From Bacillota bacterium (GTDB lineage Bacteria; Bacillota; GCA-003054495; Carboxydocellales; JAJZTU01), in assembly GCA_021848765.1 (NCBI GenBank), contig JAJZTU010000004.1, positions 1-33,854 of the forward strand: a stretch of 33,854 bases of DNA, read 5' to 3'. The translations under genes and the position numbers were made by a program. The notes beneath the pieces were generated by a model. That model saw only the letters and a list, made by a program, of their open reading frames with translations. It did no database searches and was not told where the DNA came from. Numbering within the stretch: the stretch's first letter is position 1; every line of letters starts with the position of its first letter. Shown here in pieces: positions 15,911 to 24,264 of the stretch.

Positions 15911-17146
15911 ATGGCAAAAAAGATTCTTTTATTGGTCACCCTGGTTATGCTGGTTACTTTGATGCCTACTCCGACCTGGGCCTCCACGTCTTCTAAACAG
16001 GTACAGGTTGATCATACTCCTAACGGAACTGATGCCAATGCTACGGATGTCCGGGTTAAGTGGTTATTCGCTGCCGGTGATGTAATCGAGAAGTCTGTTG
16101 ATGGCCAAACCTGGCAGGTAGTTTCCACAGTAACGGATGGAGAAGCAGTAATTACCGGTGTACCTAACTGGTCCGTACTTTATTTTCGCATCCGGGACAG
16201 CGCCAACAACTTAACACCTTTTGCCGTATTTCCTCCTAACCAAAACGCCCATGATACCTATCTGACGAATACTGAACTTTGTGCCGGCTGCCATTCCACC
16301 CACACCGGGGAAGGGGCTAAGTTAATAAAAAAATCCTCGATTAAAGAGCTTTGCCGTTCCTGTCACGGCTACCTCAATACCGGTAGTCGTTATAATACTG
16401 ACAATGGCGCTGTGCTTGCTGCCGGAACCAAGGATCCGGATACCGGTCTGGTAACTGCTATCACCTGGGAAAAATCTTTGGCCGGACCCTTCTTCAGCAA
16501 TGATTTAGAAGTTTGGGGAGCGGGAGCGACAGTTACTTCTAATCATACCATTGAGGGTCCGGATGGGACTATCCCGCCGGCCGGCACCGGTCCCCTTTCA
16601 CCTGTACCCGGTGGAGACAGCAGTTGCAATCGCTGTCATGACTTGACTTGTACCAGTTGTCACTTGGTTCACGGTGGTAATGGTACTTATCGTAACCTAG
16701 ACCCTTATTATGCTACGGTTACTGCCTACGCTTATAATGCTACAGGTAACGCTGTTGAGAAGCCTAAATACATCAGCGGGATGACTCAATTTTGCGGTTT
16801 CTGTCATAATGTGGTGTTAAAGCCCGAGGGCAGCGCAACCACACTTACGGGAACGCTGGATCCTTATCATGGTTTTTGGGGCACTTATCCGGAGAGTAAA
16901 TACCGTCATGCCACCGGCGTGGACCTGACATATACCGGCCCTGATGCTGTGCCTGTAACGGTTAATCCGACAATCTATCCGACAGAAGGCAGTCCTCCGA
17001 CAGTGTCCTGTATTACCTGTCACTTTGCACACGGGACAGTTTCCCCGGCCAGTTATCAAACCAGTTTTCCTACCCGTGGTACCAGTGGTTCCATGCTTTT
17101 ACGCTCCAAAAGCACATCAATTTGTATGGATTGTCATCCCAAATAG
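15911..17146 (+). CDS. Secreted heptaheme c-type cytochrome
   Basis: This 411-residue protein has a signal peptide (MAKKILLLVTLVMLVTLMPTPTWAS) without a lipobox, a beta-rich N-terminal region of about 95 residues that could be a fibronectin-like fold, and seven CxxCH heme-binding motifs at about residues 124, 148, 239, 247, 295, 367 and 405. Several motifs come as CxxCHxxH-type pairs (CAGCHSTH, CTSCHLVH, CITCHFAH), as in doubled-CXXCH cytochromes. It would carry electrons outside the membrane. No oxidoreductase domain is visible, so the partner is unknown. The ATG has an AGGGGG site. It interrupts the spoIIE-tilS interval and is followed by a convergent NHL gene. Confidence 0.9.
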   Translation: MAKKILLLVTLVMLVTLMPTPTWASTSSKQVQVDHTPNGTDANATDVRVKWLFAAGDVIEKSVDGQTWQVVSTVTDGEAVITGVPNWSVLYFRIRDSANNLTPFAVFPPNQNAHDTYLTNTELCAGCHSTHTGEGAKLIKKSSIKELCRSCHGYLNTGSRYNTDNGAVLAAGTKDPDTGLVTAITWEKSLAGPFFSNDLEVWGAGATVTSNHTIEGPDGTIPPAGTGPLSPVPGGDSSCNRCHDLTCTSCHLVHGGNGTYRNLDPYYATVTAYAYNATGNAVEKPKYISGMTQFCGFCHNVVLKPEGSATTLTGTLDPYHGFWGTYPESKYRHATGVDLTYTGPDAVPVTVNPTIYPTEGSPPTVSCITCHFAHGTVSPASYQTSFPTRGTSGSMLLRSKSTSICMDCHPK

Positions 17147-17153
17147 CAAAATG

Positions 17154-17190
17154 AAGGCAGCTTAGGTCTTCCGCCTAAGCTGCCTTTTTA
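17154..17190 (+). terminator. Intrinsic terminator after the cytochrome gene
   Basis: A 13-bp perfect stem (AAGGCAGCTTAGG / CCTAAGCTGCCTT) with a 7-base loop runs into TTTTTA. It lies between convergent genes and could also slow transcription from the other side, although the T-run on that strand is poor. Confidence 0.9.
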
Positions 17191-17239
17191 TAATAACCTG
17201 AAATTGCGACTGTTTTGATATGTATAAACTACGACTGTT

Positions 17240-18250
17240 TTAATAGCCATAAATAATAACTCTATTGTTGGCTCTGTCAGTAACCAAAATCCTACTCGAA
17301 TAAGTAGCAATACCATTAGGATAATTGAGTTGACCCGGGCCTGAATCTTGTTCCCCAAAGGTGAAAAGTATCCCGGGCTTTTTTGTGTCCGGGGTGATTG
17401 CTATAACTTTGTTGCCAAAGGTATCCACGACATACAACCGGTTAAGTTCATCAATATCTACGCCGCGGTTAAGCGCAAAAGCAATGTCCAAAGTTCCTGC
17501 AGGACCGTAGATTTGACTGAAATGCCCCTGGGCATCAAAAACCTGAACTCTGGTGTTGTTAGAATCCGAGACATAGATATTACCCTGTTTGTCCACGGTA
17601 ACGTCATTGGGATAAAGGAATTGTCCGGCGGCCTTACCCGGCTTGCCGAAGTATAACAGAGGTTCCCCTGCCGGACTTAATTTGACTACCCGTTGATAAA
17701 AAACATCTGTCAGATAAATATTATCTGCAGAGTCTACGTCGACTCCCACCGGTCGAAGAGCTCCGATTCGTTTAGCAAGTTTAGTATTAAGCAGGTCTCT
17801 CAGGTATTTGCCCTGGAGGTCGAATTCTTGAACTCGCATGGTCACTGAGTCGGTTACATAAATGCGCTTGGATGCAACAGCAATGCCTACCGGGGCCAAA
17901 AATTGACCCGGGCCCTTGCCCCGCTCACCAAACTTAAACAGGAATTTGCCGGACAGATTAAAGACTTTGACCTGACTCCCCCCGGAATCCGCAATATAGA
18001 TATTACCATTGGCGCTCACATCTACATCTAAAGGTTCCAGTAACTCCCCCCTGTCGTCACCGGAATCACCGATAGTAAAAAGAAATTCCGGTGGGTCTTG
18101 ACCGGCTACCATAGGCCAAGTCTTGACTACTTCCAGGGGAGAAATTTGCCGGGTATACAGCCAAACCATCAATAGGGAAATTAAGATGAAGATTATTAAC
18201 AGTGTGGTGATTAAGTAAGTAAGTTTGATTTTTTTCTTGCCTGGATTCAT
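17240..18250 (-). CDS. Membrane-anchored six-bladed NHL-repeat propeller protein
   Basis: The 336-residue protein has one N-terminal membrane anchor (residues 11-31, YLITTLLIIFILISLLMVWL) and six NHL-type repeats that should close one beta-propeller outside the cell. Repeats carry the usual pattern, for example PLDVDVSANGNIYIADSGGS, YPNDVTVDKQGNIYVSDSNN and YPNGIATYSSRILVTDRANN. NHL propellers bind proteins or ligands; no enzyme signature is seen. It is the only minus-strand gene, convergent with the heptaheme cytochrome. Proteins of this kind often neighbour multiheme cytochromes in metal-reducing bacteria, so a scaffold role in electron export is a reasonable inference. The ATG has a GGAGGTAAC site. 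Confidence 0.85.
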   Translation of the reverse strand: MNPGKKKIKLTYLITTLLIIFILISLLMVWLYTRQISPLEVVKTWPMVAGQDPPEFLFTIGDSGDDRGELLEPLDVDVSANGNIYIADSGGSQVKVFNLSGKFLFKFGERGKGPGQFLAPVGIAVASKRIYVTDSVTMRVQEFDLQGKYLRDLLNTKLAKRIGALRPVGVDVDSADNIYLTDVFYQRVVKLSPAGEPLLYFGKPGKAAGQFLYPNDVTVDKQGNIYVSDSNNTRVQVFDAQGHFSQIYGPAGTLDIAFALNRGVDIDELNRLYVVDTFGNKVIAITPDTKKPGILFTFGEQDSGPGQLNYPNGIATYSSRILVTDRANNRVIIYGY

Positions 18251-18280
18251 ATTGTTACCTCCGTAATACCTGATAATTAA

Positions 18281-18309
18281 ATAATATAGGGAATACTTTC
18301 CGAATACAA
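18281..18309 (-). promoter_or_regulatory. Probable sigma-A promoter of the NHL gene
   Basis: On the minus strand TTGTAT (18309-18304), a 17-base spacer and TATTAT (18286-18281) precede the NHL start by about 30 bases. Both boxes deviate by one or two bases from consensus. Confidence 0.5.
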
Positions 18310-18423
18310 GTTCTATATCTTTTACCTGCCCGGTTAGTTTGAAAAAATAAGCAGAATGGGATAATAGAGACAGGAAACCTGCAACGCCATGTCGAATTGC
18401 ATGGTGAGTCAGGAGGTTCAGAA

Positions 18424-19191
18424 ATGAAAGACGGAGTTGACGAAGTTCTGGAACTGGTAATGCTGGCCGGGGAAATCCTGCTTAAAAACGGAGCTGAAAC
18501 CTACCGGGTAGAAGATACCGTGGAGAGAATTGGCCTGGCCGCAGGAATGAGGCAGGTGGAGGCCTTTGCAACACCTACCGGAATAGTAGTAACCTTGGAG
18601 CATCCCCTGGGTTTTGCCCGGACCAAAGTACGCAGAATTCGGGAGCGGGGAATCAGTCTCAACAAGGTTGCTGCAGTTAATGAGGTTTCCCGCCAGATGG
18701 TGAACGGGAAGTTGTCCGCTGCTCAAGCAGCTTTTGAACTGTCGAAGATTCAGCAAAATTCCAACGCTTACCCGCCCTGGGTGCACTTGGTAGCCGCAGG
18801 TATTGGGAGTGGCTGCTTTGCCTACCTCTTTGGCAGCAACCTGAAAGAGTTTTTCCTGGCGGTGGTTGCCGGACTGGTGATTCACTGGTTCCGCCTGAAG
18901 GCTGCAGGTTGGGGCTTTAACCGCCTCTTCGGGAGCTTCCTCGGAGGGTTGATTGCAGCGGCTACGGGAGTTCTGGGGCAATTAAGCCTGCTAGAAGTAA
19001 CGGCAGACAAGGTGATTATCGGAGCCATCATGACTCTGGTGCCGGGTTTGGCCATTACTCATGCTGTGCGGGATGTAATTTACGAGGATCTGCTTTCCGG
19101 GGTATCCCGCGGAGTGGAAGCAGTGCTGGTCTCGGTAGCGGTTGCGGCAGGAGTAAGCCTTGTCTTGGGACTCTGGCTGGGGGTGGGATAA
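18424..19191 (+). CDS. ThrE/YjjP-type exporter subunit (DUF1212)
   Basis: The 255-residue protein has a soluble N-terminal part of about 115 residues (LAGEILLKNGAETYRVEDTV, FATPTGIVVTLE) and about five membrane segments after it, the layout of the DUF1212/ThrE N-terminal half. In Corynebacterium ThrE exports threonine and serine as one chain; in E. coli YjjP and YjjB form a two-part succinate exporter. The next gene is the matching small half, so this is a split exporter; the substrate is unknown. The track start at 18397 has no ribosome site, whereas ATG 18424 follows AGGAGG. A weak TTGAAA/GATAAT pair with a 15-base spacer lies at 18339-18365. Confidence 0.85.
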   Translation: MKDGVDEVLELVMLAGEILLKNGAETYRVEDTVERIGLAAGMRQVEAFATPTGIVVTLEHPLGFARTKVRRIRERGISLNKVAAVNEVSRQMVNGKLSAAQAAFELSKIQQNSNAYPPWVHLVAAGIGSGCFAYLFGSNLKEFFLAVVAGLVIHWFRLKAAGWGFNRLFGSFLGGLIAAATGVLGQLSLLEVTADKVIIGAIMTLVPGLAITHAVRDVIYEDLLSGVSRGVEAVLVSVAVAAGVSLVLGLWLGVG

Positions 19192-19194
19192 CCG

Positions 19195-19614
19195 GTGACT
19201 GTGGCAGCGGCTTTTTTAGCATCGATTCTGTTTGGGGTTATTTTTGATGTTCCGCGAAAAGCGCTGGCAGCAGCCGGAGTGGCCGGGACAGTCGCCTGGG
19301 TGGGCGCCGATGTACTGCAAAGGCTGGGGATGAATGCGTTAGGGGCAGTATTTCTGGCTACCCTGGTCTCCAGCTGCTATGGAGAGATGATGGCCAGGTT
19401 TACCCGCAACCCGGCGAGCATCTTTGTTGTTCCCGCCATTGTCCCTCTGGTGCCGGGAGCGGGAGCTTATTTTACCATGTTTCATTTTGTTAAGGGGGAA
19501 TTTACCCTGGGGTTGGCCAAGGGAATGGAAACCTTGTTCATGGCAGGAGCCATTGCCGCAGGGGTAGCCCTGGTCTCGTTGATTTTCAGGTTTATCAAGG
19601 GCAGGTCAAAATAA
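19195..19614 (+). CDS. ThrE/YjjB-type exporter subunit (DUF3815)
   Basis: The 139-residue protein has about four membrane helices and the family motif FVVPAIVPLVPGAGAYFTM. It corresponds to the C-terminal half of ThrE and to YjjB of E. coli. GTG 19195 begins three bases after the stop of the first subunit, with GGGGGTGGGA overlapping that gene's end, so the two are translationally coupled. Its stop shares one base with the tilS start (TAATG). Confidence 0.85.
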   Translation: MTVAAAFLASILFGVIFDVPRKALAAAGVAGTVAWVGADVLQRLGMNALGAVFLATLVSSCYGEMMARFTRNPASIFVVPAIVPLVPGAGAYFTMFHFVKGEFTLGLAKGMETLFMAGAIAAGVALVSLIFRFIKGRSK

Positions 19615-21014
19615 TGCTGGAAAAAATAAAACAAACTGTGAATAAATATCATATGATATCTCCCGGGGACCGGATAATAGTGGCAGTATCCGGGGGTGCG
19701 GATTCGGTGGCCCTGTTATATTGTCTAATGGACTTGGCAAGCGAACTGGGCTTCCAACTGTATGTGGTCCATGTGAATCACATGTTGAGGGGAACTGAGG
19801 CTGAAGAGGACGCAGGATATGTAGCGGAACTGGCCGAAAAGCACAATTTGCCCTGCGCAATCCGCCGGGTTGATGTTGGTTATTTGGCTAAGATGATGCC
19901 CACATCTAAACAGGATGCGGCCAGAGCCCTAAGATACGGCATTCTGGAAGAAGAAGCCGCTAACTGGGGGGCAAACAAGATTGCCCTGGGTCACCATGCT
20001 GATGATCAGGCTGAGACCATCCTGCTTCACCTCCTGCGGGGAACCGGGCTGGAGGGCTTGGTAGGAATGCAGCCGGTTAGGGATGGCCGGTATATCCGGC
20101 CCCTTTTGGAGGTAACCCGGCAGGAAATTGAAAATTATTGTAGCGAAAGCAACCTGAAATTTCGCACTGACCGCAGCAATCTCGAACCGGTTTACCTGCG
20201 CAACCGGATTCGTTTGGAATTGATGCCCCTGCTGCAGAGGGAGTATAATCCGGCGCTGGTCCGGGGCTTAAGCCGTCTGGCCAACCTTGCCCGGGAGGAA
20301 AGCAATTTCTTAACTCAGGAAGCCGGCAAGGCTTTTGAACAAGTTGCCACTGTACAAAATGATGAGCGGGTTGTTTTGGATATAGCTGAACTGTCCGCCC
20401 TGCCAATGGCTCTGCAAAGAAGAGTATTGATTATGGCCTGGAAAAAGGTCTCGGGAGAGCACGCTAACCTGGAATTTGAACGGGTGGATGAAGCCCTTGA
20501 TTTAGCCTTTCACGGGCTTACCGGCCAGGGCCTTGAGCTGCCCCGCAGGGTCTATCTGGAGAAATCCTACGGTGCGTTGATTGTGCGGCTCAATTTGGGG
20601 CATAATGGAGTAGACCAGGAATTTGCCTACCTGCTCCCGGTACCGGGGAAGATAACAGTACCGGAACTGGGCCTGGCAGTGCGGGCCGAGTTGATGCCCT
20701 GTTGCCCGGATGATTCCAACCGGTCAGGCAGCGATACCTTTAGAGTTTTCCTGGATGCGGATAAAATAACCTCTCCCTTGGTGGTCCGCAACCGCCGGGC
20801 GGGAGACAGGTTTTATCCCCTGGGAGCACCGGGGCACAAAAAACTTAAGGACTTCTTTATTGACGCCAAGATTCCCAGGGAATTCCGCCAAAAAGCCCTG
20901 TTAGTATGCAGTGGGGAAAAGATTGTGTGGGTTGCCGGAGTGAGGTTGGCTGAGCCTTACCGGATAAGTTCCGGTACCGGAAAAATTCTAGCCCTTACAG
21001 TGGAAAAACCCTGA
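19614..21014 (+). CDS. tilS: tRNA(Ile)-lysidine synthetase TilS
   Basis: TilS attaches lysine to C34 of the CAU-anticodon tRNA-Ile, changing it to read AUA; it is normally essential. The 466-residue protein (472 in B. subtilis) has the PP-loop SGGADS (residues 26-31), VHVNHMLRG, LGHHADDQAETILLHLLRG, and C-terminal TilS domains with RNRRAGDRFYPLGAPGHKKL. The ATG overlaps the previous stop by one base. In Bacillus hprT separates tilS from ftsH; it is absent here. Confidence 0.97.
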   Translation: MLEKIKQTVNKYHMISPGDRIIVAVSGGADSVALLYCLMDLASELGFQLYVVHVNHMLRGTEAEEDAGYVAELAEKHNLPCAIRRVDVGYLAKMMPTSKQDAARALRYGILEEEAANWGANKIALGHHADDQAETILLHLLRGTGLEGLVGMQPVRDGRYIRPLLEVTRQEIENYCSESNLKFRTDRSNLEPVYLRNRIRLELMPLLQREYNPALVRGLSRLANLAREESNFLTQEAGKAFEQVATVQNDERVVLDIAELSALPMALQRRVLIMAWKKVSGEHANLEFERVDEALDLAFHGLTGQGLELPRRVYLEKSYGALIVRLNLGHNGVDQEFAYLLPVPGKITVPELGLAVRAELMPCCPDDSNRSGSDTFRVFLDADKITSPLVVRNRRAGDRFYPLGAPGHKKLKDFFIDAKIPREFRQKALLVCSGEKIVWVAGVRLAEPYRISSGTGKILALTVEKP

Positions 21015-21034
21015 ACAATTTTTGGGTTGTCAAA

Positions 21035-21063
21035 TTGAAATCAGCATGGTACTGTGGTACAAT
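21035..21063 (+). promoter_or_regulatory. Sigma-A promoter of ftsH
   Basis: TTGAAA (21035-21040), 17 bases and TACAAT (21058-21063) make a good vegetative promoter. Transcription should start near 21070, 44 bases before the ftsH start. No CIRCE or other heat-shock operator is visible. Confidence 0.8.
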
Positions 21064-21113
21064 ATATAAATGCGAGTGTCTTTTTTCCACCTACGCCGAG
21101 AGGAGTGACTTTG

Positions 21114-22922
21114 TTGAACAGGGTTTTTAAGAACTTTAGCATCTATCTGCTCATAATCCTGATAGTGGTTGCTATAATGAGATATGCAGCCACAGAACCC
21201 ACTAACGTTAAACCCTTAACCTATGATAAATTCATCGATGCCCTGGAGCAAGGCAGAGTTAAATCTGTGACCATCCAGACCGATCGCCTGACTAACATTA
21301 TTAACGGTAAATATGCGGATAATACCAAGTTCAGCCTTTATGGACCTGTTCAAGATGACCAACTCATTCAAAAGCTGTTGGAAAAAGACGTTGAATATGA
21401 ACATAAGCCTGCTCCTGAACAAGCATGGTGGATCACTATTGCTTCTTCGGTCCTGCCTGTGCTTTTATTAGTAGGGATAATGTTTTTCTTTATGCAGCAA
21501 ACCCAGGGTGGCGGAAACCGGGTCATGTCCTTTGGTAAAAGCCGGGCCCGGCTGCATACCGACGAACGACTCCGGGTCACTTTTGCCGATGTGGCCGGGG
21601 CGGATGAGGCCAAGGAAGAACTGGAAGAAGTAGTTGAGTTTCTAAAACACCCCAAGAAGTTTAGTGAGCTGGGAGCCAAAATTCCCAAGGGGGTTCTGCT
21701 CTTCGGACCTCCCGGAACGGGTAAGACCCTTTTGGCCCGTGCTGTAGCCGGGGAGGCGGGGGTGCCATTTTTCAGCATCAGTGGTTCCGATTTTGTGGAG
21801 ATGTTTGTAGGGGTGGGAGCTTCCCGGGTGCGGGACCTCTTTGAGCAGGCTAAGAAGAACTCGCCTTGCATTGTATTTATTGATGAAATCGACGCTGTGG
21901 GCCGGCAGAGAGGCGCCGGTCTTGGCGGTGGACATGATGAGCGGGAACAAACCCTGAACCAACTGCTGGTTGAGATGGACGGTTTTGCCCCTAATGAGAG
22001 CATTATTATCATTGCGGCTACCAACCGGCCGGATATTTTGGATCCTGCCCTCCTGCGTCCGGGACGTTTTGACCGTCAGGTCACAGTGGATCGCCCTGAC
22101 GTGGTGGGGCGCAGGGAAATTCTCAAAGTTCACGTGAAGGGCAAGCCGCTGGCGCCGGAAATCGATTTAGATGTGCTGGCCAGAAGGACACCCGGTTTTA
22201 CCGGCGCTGACCTGGCCAACCTGGTCAACGAAGCAGCTCTTTTGGCGGCCCGCTTCAATAAGAAGCAAATCACCATGAATGAGTTGGAAGATGCTATCGA
22301 AAGGGTTATTGCCGGACCGGAGAAGAAGTCCAAGGTCATCAGTGAAGATGAGAAAAAACTGGTTTCCTACCACGAAGCCGGGCATGCTGTGGTTGGCTAC
22401 CTGCTGCCCAATACCGACCCGGTACACAAGGTTTCCATAATCCCCCGGGGCCGGGCCGGAGGCTACACTCTGTTATTGCCCAAGGAAGACCGCTACTATG
22501 CTACCAAGTCCCAGTTGCTTGACCAGGTAACTATGCTCCTGGGGGGCCGGGTTGCAGAAGCTCTGGTGCTCAAGGAAATCAGCACCGGCGCCCAAAACGA
22601 CTTAGAACGGGCTACCGGTCTCGTGCGCAAAATGATTACCGAATTTGGGATGAGTGACGAATTGGGACCTTTGACCTTTGGACACCGGTCTGACCAGGTG
22701 TTCCTGGGCCGGGACATTTCCCGGGACCGCAACTACAGTGAAGATGTGGCCAAAGCCATCGACCGGGAAGTCAGGAACATGATAGAGCAGAGTTACAATA
22801 AGGCCAAAACCATCCTCGAGCAAAACCGGGCTAAACTAAACCTGATTGCCGAAACCCTGATGGACAAAGAAACCCTGGAGGCCACCGAATTCGAAGAACT
22901 GATGAAGCAGGGAGCTGTCTAA
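21114..22922 (+). CDS. ftsH: ATP-dependent membrane zinc protease FtsH
   Basis: FtsH is a hexameric AAA+ protease in the membrane that degrades damaged membrane proteins and regulators. The 602-residue product has two N-terminal membrane segments (residues about 9-22 and 108-126) around a small external domain, Walker A GPPGTGKT (about 198), Walker B IVFIDEID, the second-region-of-homology [10 protein letters not shown], and the zinc site HEAGH (420-424) with a distal Asp near 496. The track start at 21054 overlaps the promoter. TTG 21114 with AGGAGTG six bases ahead gives the family start [11 protein letters not shown]. It follows tilS as in the conserved neighbourhood. Confidence 0.97.
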   Translation: MNRVFKNFSIYLLIILIVVAIMRYAATEPTNVKPLTYDKFIDALEQGRVKSVTIQTDRLTNIINGKYADNTKFSLYGPVQDDQLIQKLLEKDVEYEHKPAPEQAWWITIASSVLPVLLLVGIMFFFMQQTQGGGNRVMSFGKSRARLHTDERLRVTFADVAGADEAKEELEEVVEFLKHPKKFSELGAKIPKGVLLFGPPGTGKTLLARAVAGEAGVPFFSISGSDFVEMFVGVGASRVRDLFEQAKKNSPCIVFIDEIDAVGRQRGAGLGGGHDEREQTLNQLLVEMDGFAPNESIIIIAATNRPDILDPALLRPGRFDRQVTVDRPDVVGRREILKVHVKGKPLAPEIDLDVLARRTPGFTGADLANLVNEAALLAARFNKKQITMNELEDAIERVIAGPEKKSKVISEDEKKLVSYHEAGHAVVGYLLPNTDPVHKVSIIPRGRAGGYTLLLPKEDRYYATKSQLLDQVTMLLGGRVAEALVLKEISTGAQNDLERATGLVRKMITEFGMSDELGPLTFGHRSDQVFLGRDISRDRNYSEDVAKAIDREVRNMIEQSYNKAKTILEQNRAKLNLIAETLMDKETLEATEFEELMKQGAV

Positions 22923-22993
22923 TCTGCCGGACTCTTTTGGTCTGGCGGTACATACTAAAATAAGAGACAAAAGATTAGGAGGAGTTTGAGCTA

Positions 22994-23443
22994 ATGGAAA
23001 GGACTTATGTTATGGTCAAGCCCGATGGGGTACAGCGCAACCTAACCGGCGAGATTATCGCCCGCTATGAAAAAAAGGGCTATAAGCTGGTGGCTATGAA
23101 GCTAATTCGCTTGACCAGGGAAATAGCGGAAAAACACTATGCTGAACATATCGGTAAAGGCTTCTTCGAAGGACTGGTTGAATATATCACCTCCGGCCCG
23201 GTGGTAGCCATGGTTCTGGAGGGCAAAGACGTGGTCGCCGGAGTGCGTGCCATGAACGGCGCCACTAATCCCGCAAACGCCGCCCCCGGGACCATCCGTG
23301 GCGATTTGGCCATCGAAGTAGGCCGCAACGTAGTACACGCTTCCGACTCCGTAGCCAGTGCCGAGCGTGAAATCGCGATTTATTTCGGCCCTGAAGAGCT
23401 TATCAGCTATGAAAAGAACGTAGACGGCTGGTTGTACGAGTAA
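22994..23443 (+). CDS. ndk: Nucleoside-diphosphate kinase
   Basis: Ndk moves the gamma-phosphate from ATP to other nucleoside diphosphates through a phosphohistidine. The 149-residue product is full length, with [11 protein letters not shown] at the start, the active-site motif NVVHASDS (H115) and the ending [19 protein letters not shown]. The ATG follows AGGAGG. It stands between ftsH and a thioesterase gene and ends at its own terminator. Confidence 0.98.
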   Translation: MERTYVMVKPDGVQRNLTGEIIARYEKKGYKLVAMKLIRLTREIAEKHYAEHIGKGFFEGLVEYITSGPVVAMVLEGKDVVAGVRAMNGATNPANAAPGTIRGDLAIEVGRNVVHASDSVASAEREIAIYFGPEELISYEKNVDGWLYE

Positions 23444-23473
23444 TTAGGCTTACTGATATAGCAAAGGTGGAAC

Positions 23474-23504
23474 AAGGAGATTCCCGTGCGGGGGTCTCCT
23501 TTTA
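23474..23504 (+). terminator. Intrinsic terminator after ndk
   Basis: AAGGAGA / TCTCCTT flanks an inner CCCG/CGGG stem and is followed by TTT. A second hairpin (ACCTGCC at 23545 and GGCAGGT at 23578) lies downstream in an otherwise featureless gap. Confidence 0.75.
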
Positions 23505-23701
23505 TGTTGCTCCGGCCGAACTTCCTTTGTCGACCGTCGGGACTACCTGCCGGTTCGTCGTTCCACGCTCCGTACCTGGCAGGTCTAAGCTCAGTGTGCT
23601 AACAAAATCGACCAAATGCCGGGATAATTAATTTGCCAATCTCAAAGCAGGAATTTTCTGAAACCGGCAGAATAATAATACCAGAATGGAGGTGTTTTAA
23701 T

Positions 23702-24091
23702 TTGGAAAGGGTAAAAGTAGGAATTAAAGGAGAAGCTAAGGTACAGGTTAATGAAACTAACACTGCTATAGCCTATGGCAGTGGAGGGGTGGCGGTATTT
23801 GCCACACCGGCCATGATCGGGCTCATGGAGAAGGCGGCTTTGGAATCCATCGATAACGTGCTTTCGGCCGGCCTCTCGTCGGTTGGTACCAGGGTTGATG
23901 TAAAACACCTGGCAGCTACTCCTGCCGGCATGAGTGTGGTGGCCAAATCAGAACTGCTGGAAGTGGATGGTAAGCGTTTAGAGTTCAAGGTGGAAGCTTA
24001 TGACGAATCCGGTCTGATCGGAGAAGGAACCCACCAGCGCTACATCGTCGACCTGGAAAAGTTTATCTCTAAGGCTCAGGCCAAAAAATAG
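23702..24091 (+). CDS. FlK-like hotdog thioesterase
   Basis: The 129-residue protein has the hotdog-fold pattern of the thioesterase family that includes fluoroacetyl-CoA thioesterase FlK: VFATPAMIGLMEKAALESID with a Thr and a Glu at the positions of the family's active site, then SSVGTRVDVKHLAATPAGMS with a His. It probably hydrolyses a small acyl-CoA; real fluoroacetyl-CoA activity is not implied. The track start at 23633 has no ribosome site; TTG 23702 follows GGAGGTG by seven bases and starts at the conserved region. It lies alone between ndk and fhs. Confidence 0.82.
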   Translation: MERVKVGIKGEAKVQVNETNTAIAYGSGGVAVFATPAMIGLMEKAALESIDNVLSAGLSSVGTRVDVKHLAATPAGMSVVAKSELLEVDGKRLEFKVEAYDESGLIGEGTHQRYIVDLEKFISKAQAKK

Positions 24092-24194
24092 CCAGACAAA
24101 ACAACGGAATTTTTCAAAATATTGTGGATATAGGAGCAGGAAAAATCCTCAATACAGCGAATAATATACCACTGTGACCAAGTTATAGATGGGG

Positions 24195-24231
24195 AGAGGT
24201 TGAAAAACCTCTTAAAGGGTGGCAACACCCT
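24195..24231 (+). ncRNA. Paired GNRA-loop hairpins in the fhs leader
   Basis: Two perfect hairpins stand three bases apart: AGAGGTT-GAAA-AACCTCT (24195-24212) and AGGGTG-GCAA-CACCCT (24216-24231). Both have GNRA tetraloops. They end about 18 bases before the GAGGAGG site of fhs, and no T-run follows, so they are not terminators. A third weak hairpin may lie at 24132-24150. The leader (24092-24264) contains no ORF and no promoter that I can name. It could stabilise the mRNA or bind a protein or ligand. Confidence 0.6.
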
Positions 24232-24264
24232 ATAAAAGAAACCTAATAAGAGGAGGATGGTATT

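Noticed and set aside
22951-22957. CATACTA before ndk as a sigma-G -10 box
   Set aside because: No matching -35 box lies 17-19 bases upstream, and ndk is a housekeeping gene.
24195-24260. Resemblance of the fhs leader to a preQ1 or THF riboswitch
   Set aside because: The loops are closed GNRA tetraloops rather than the preQ1 loop, and the conserved THF core sequences are absent.
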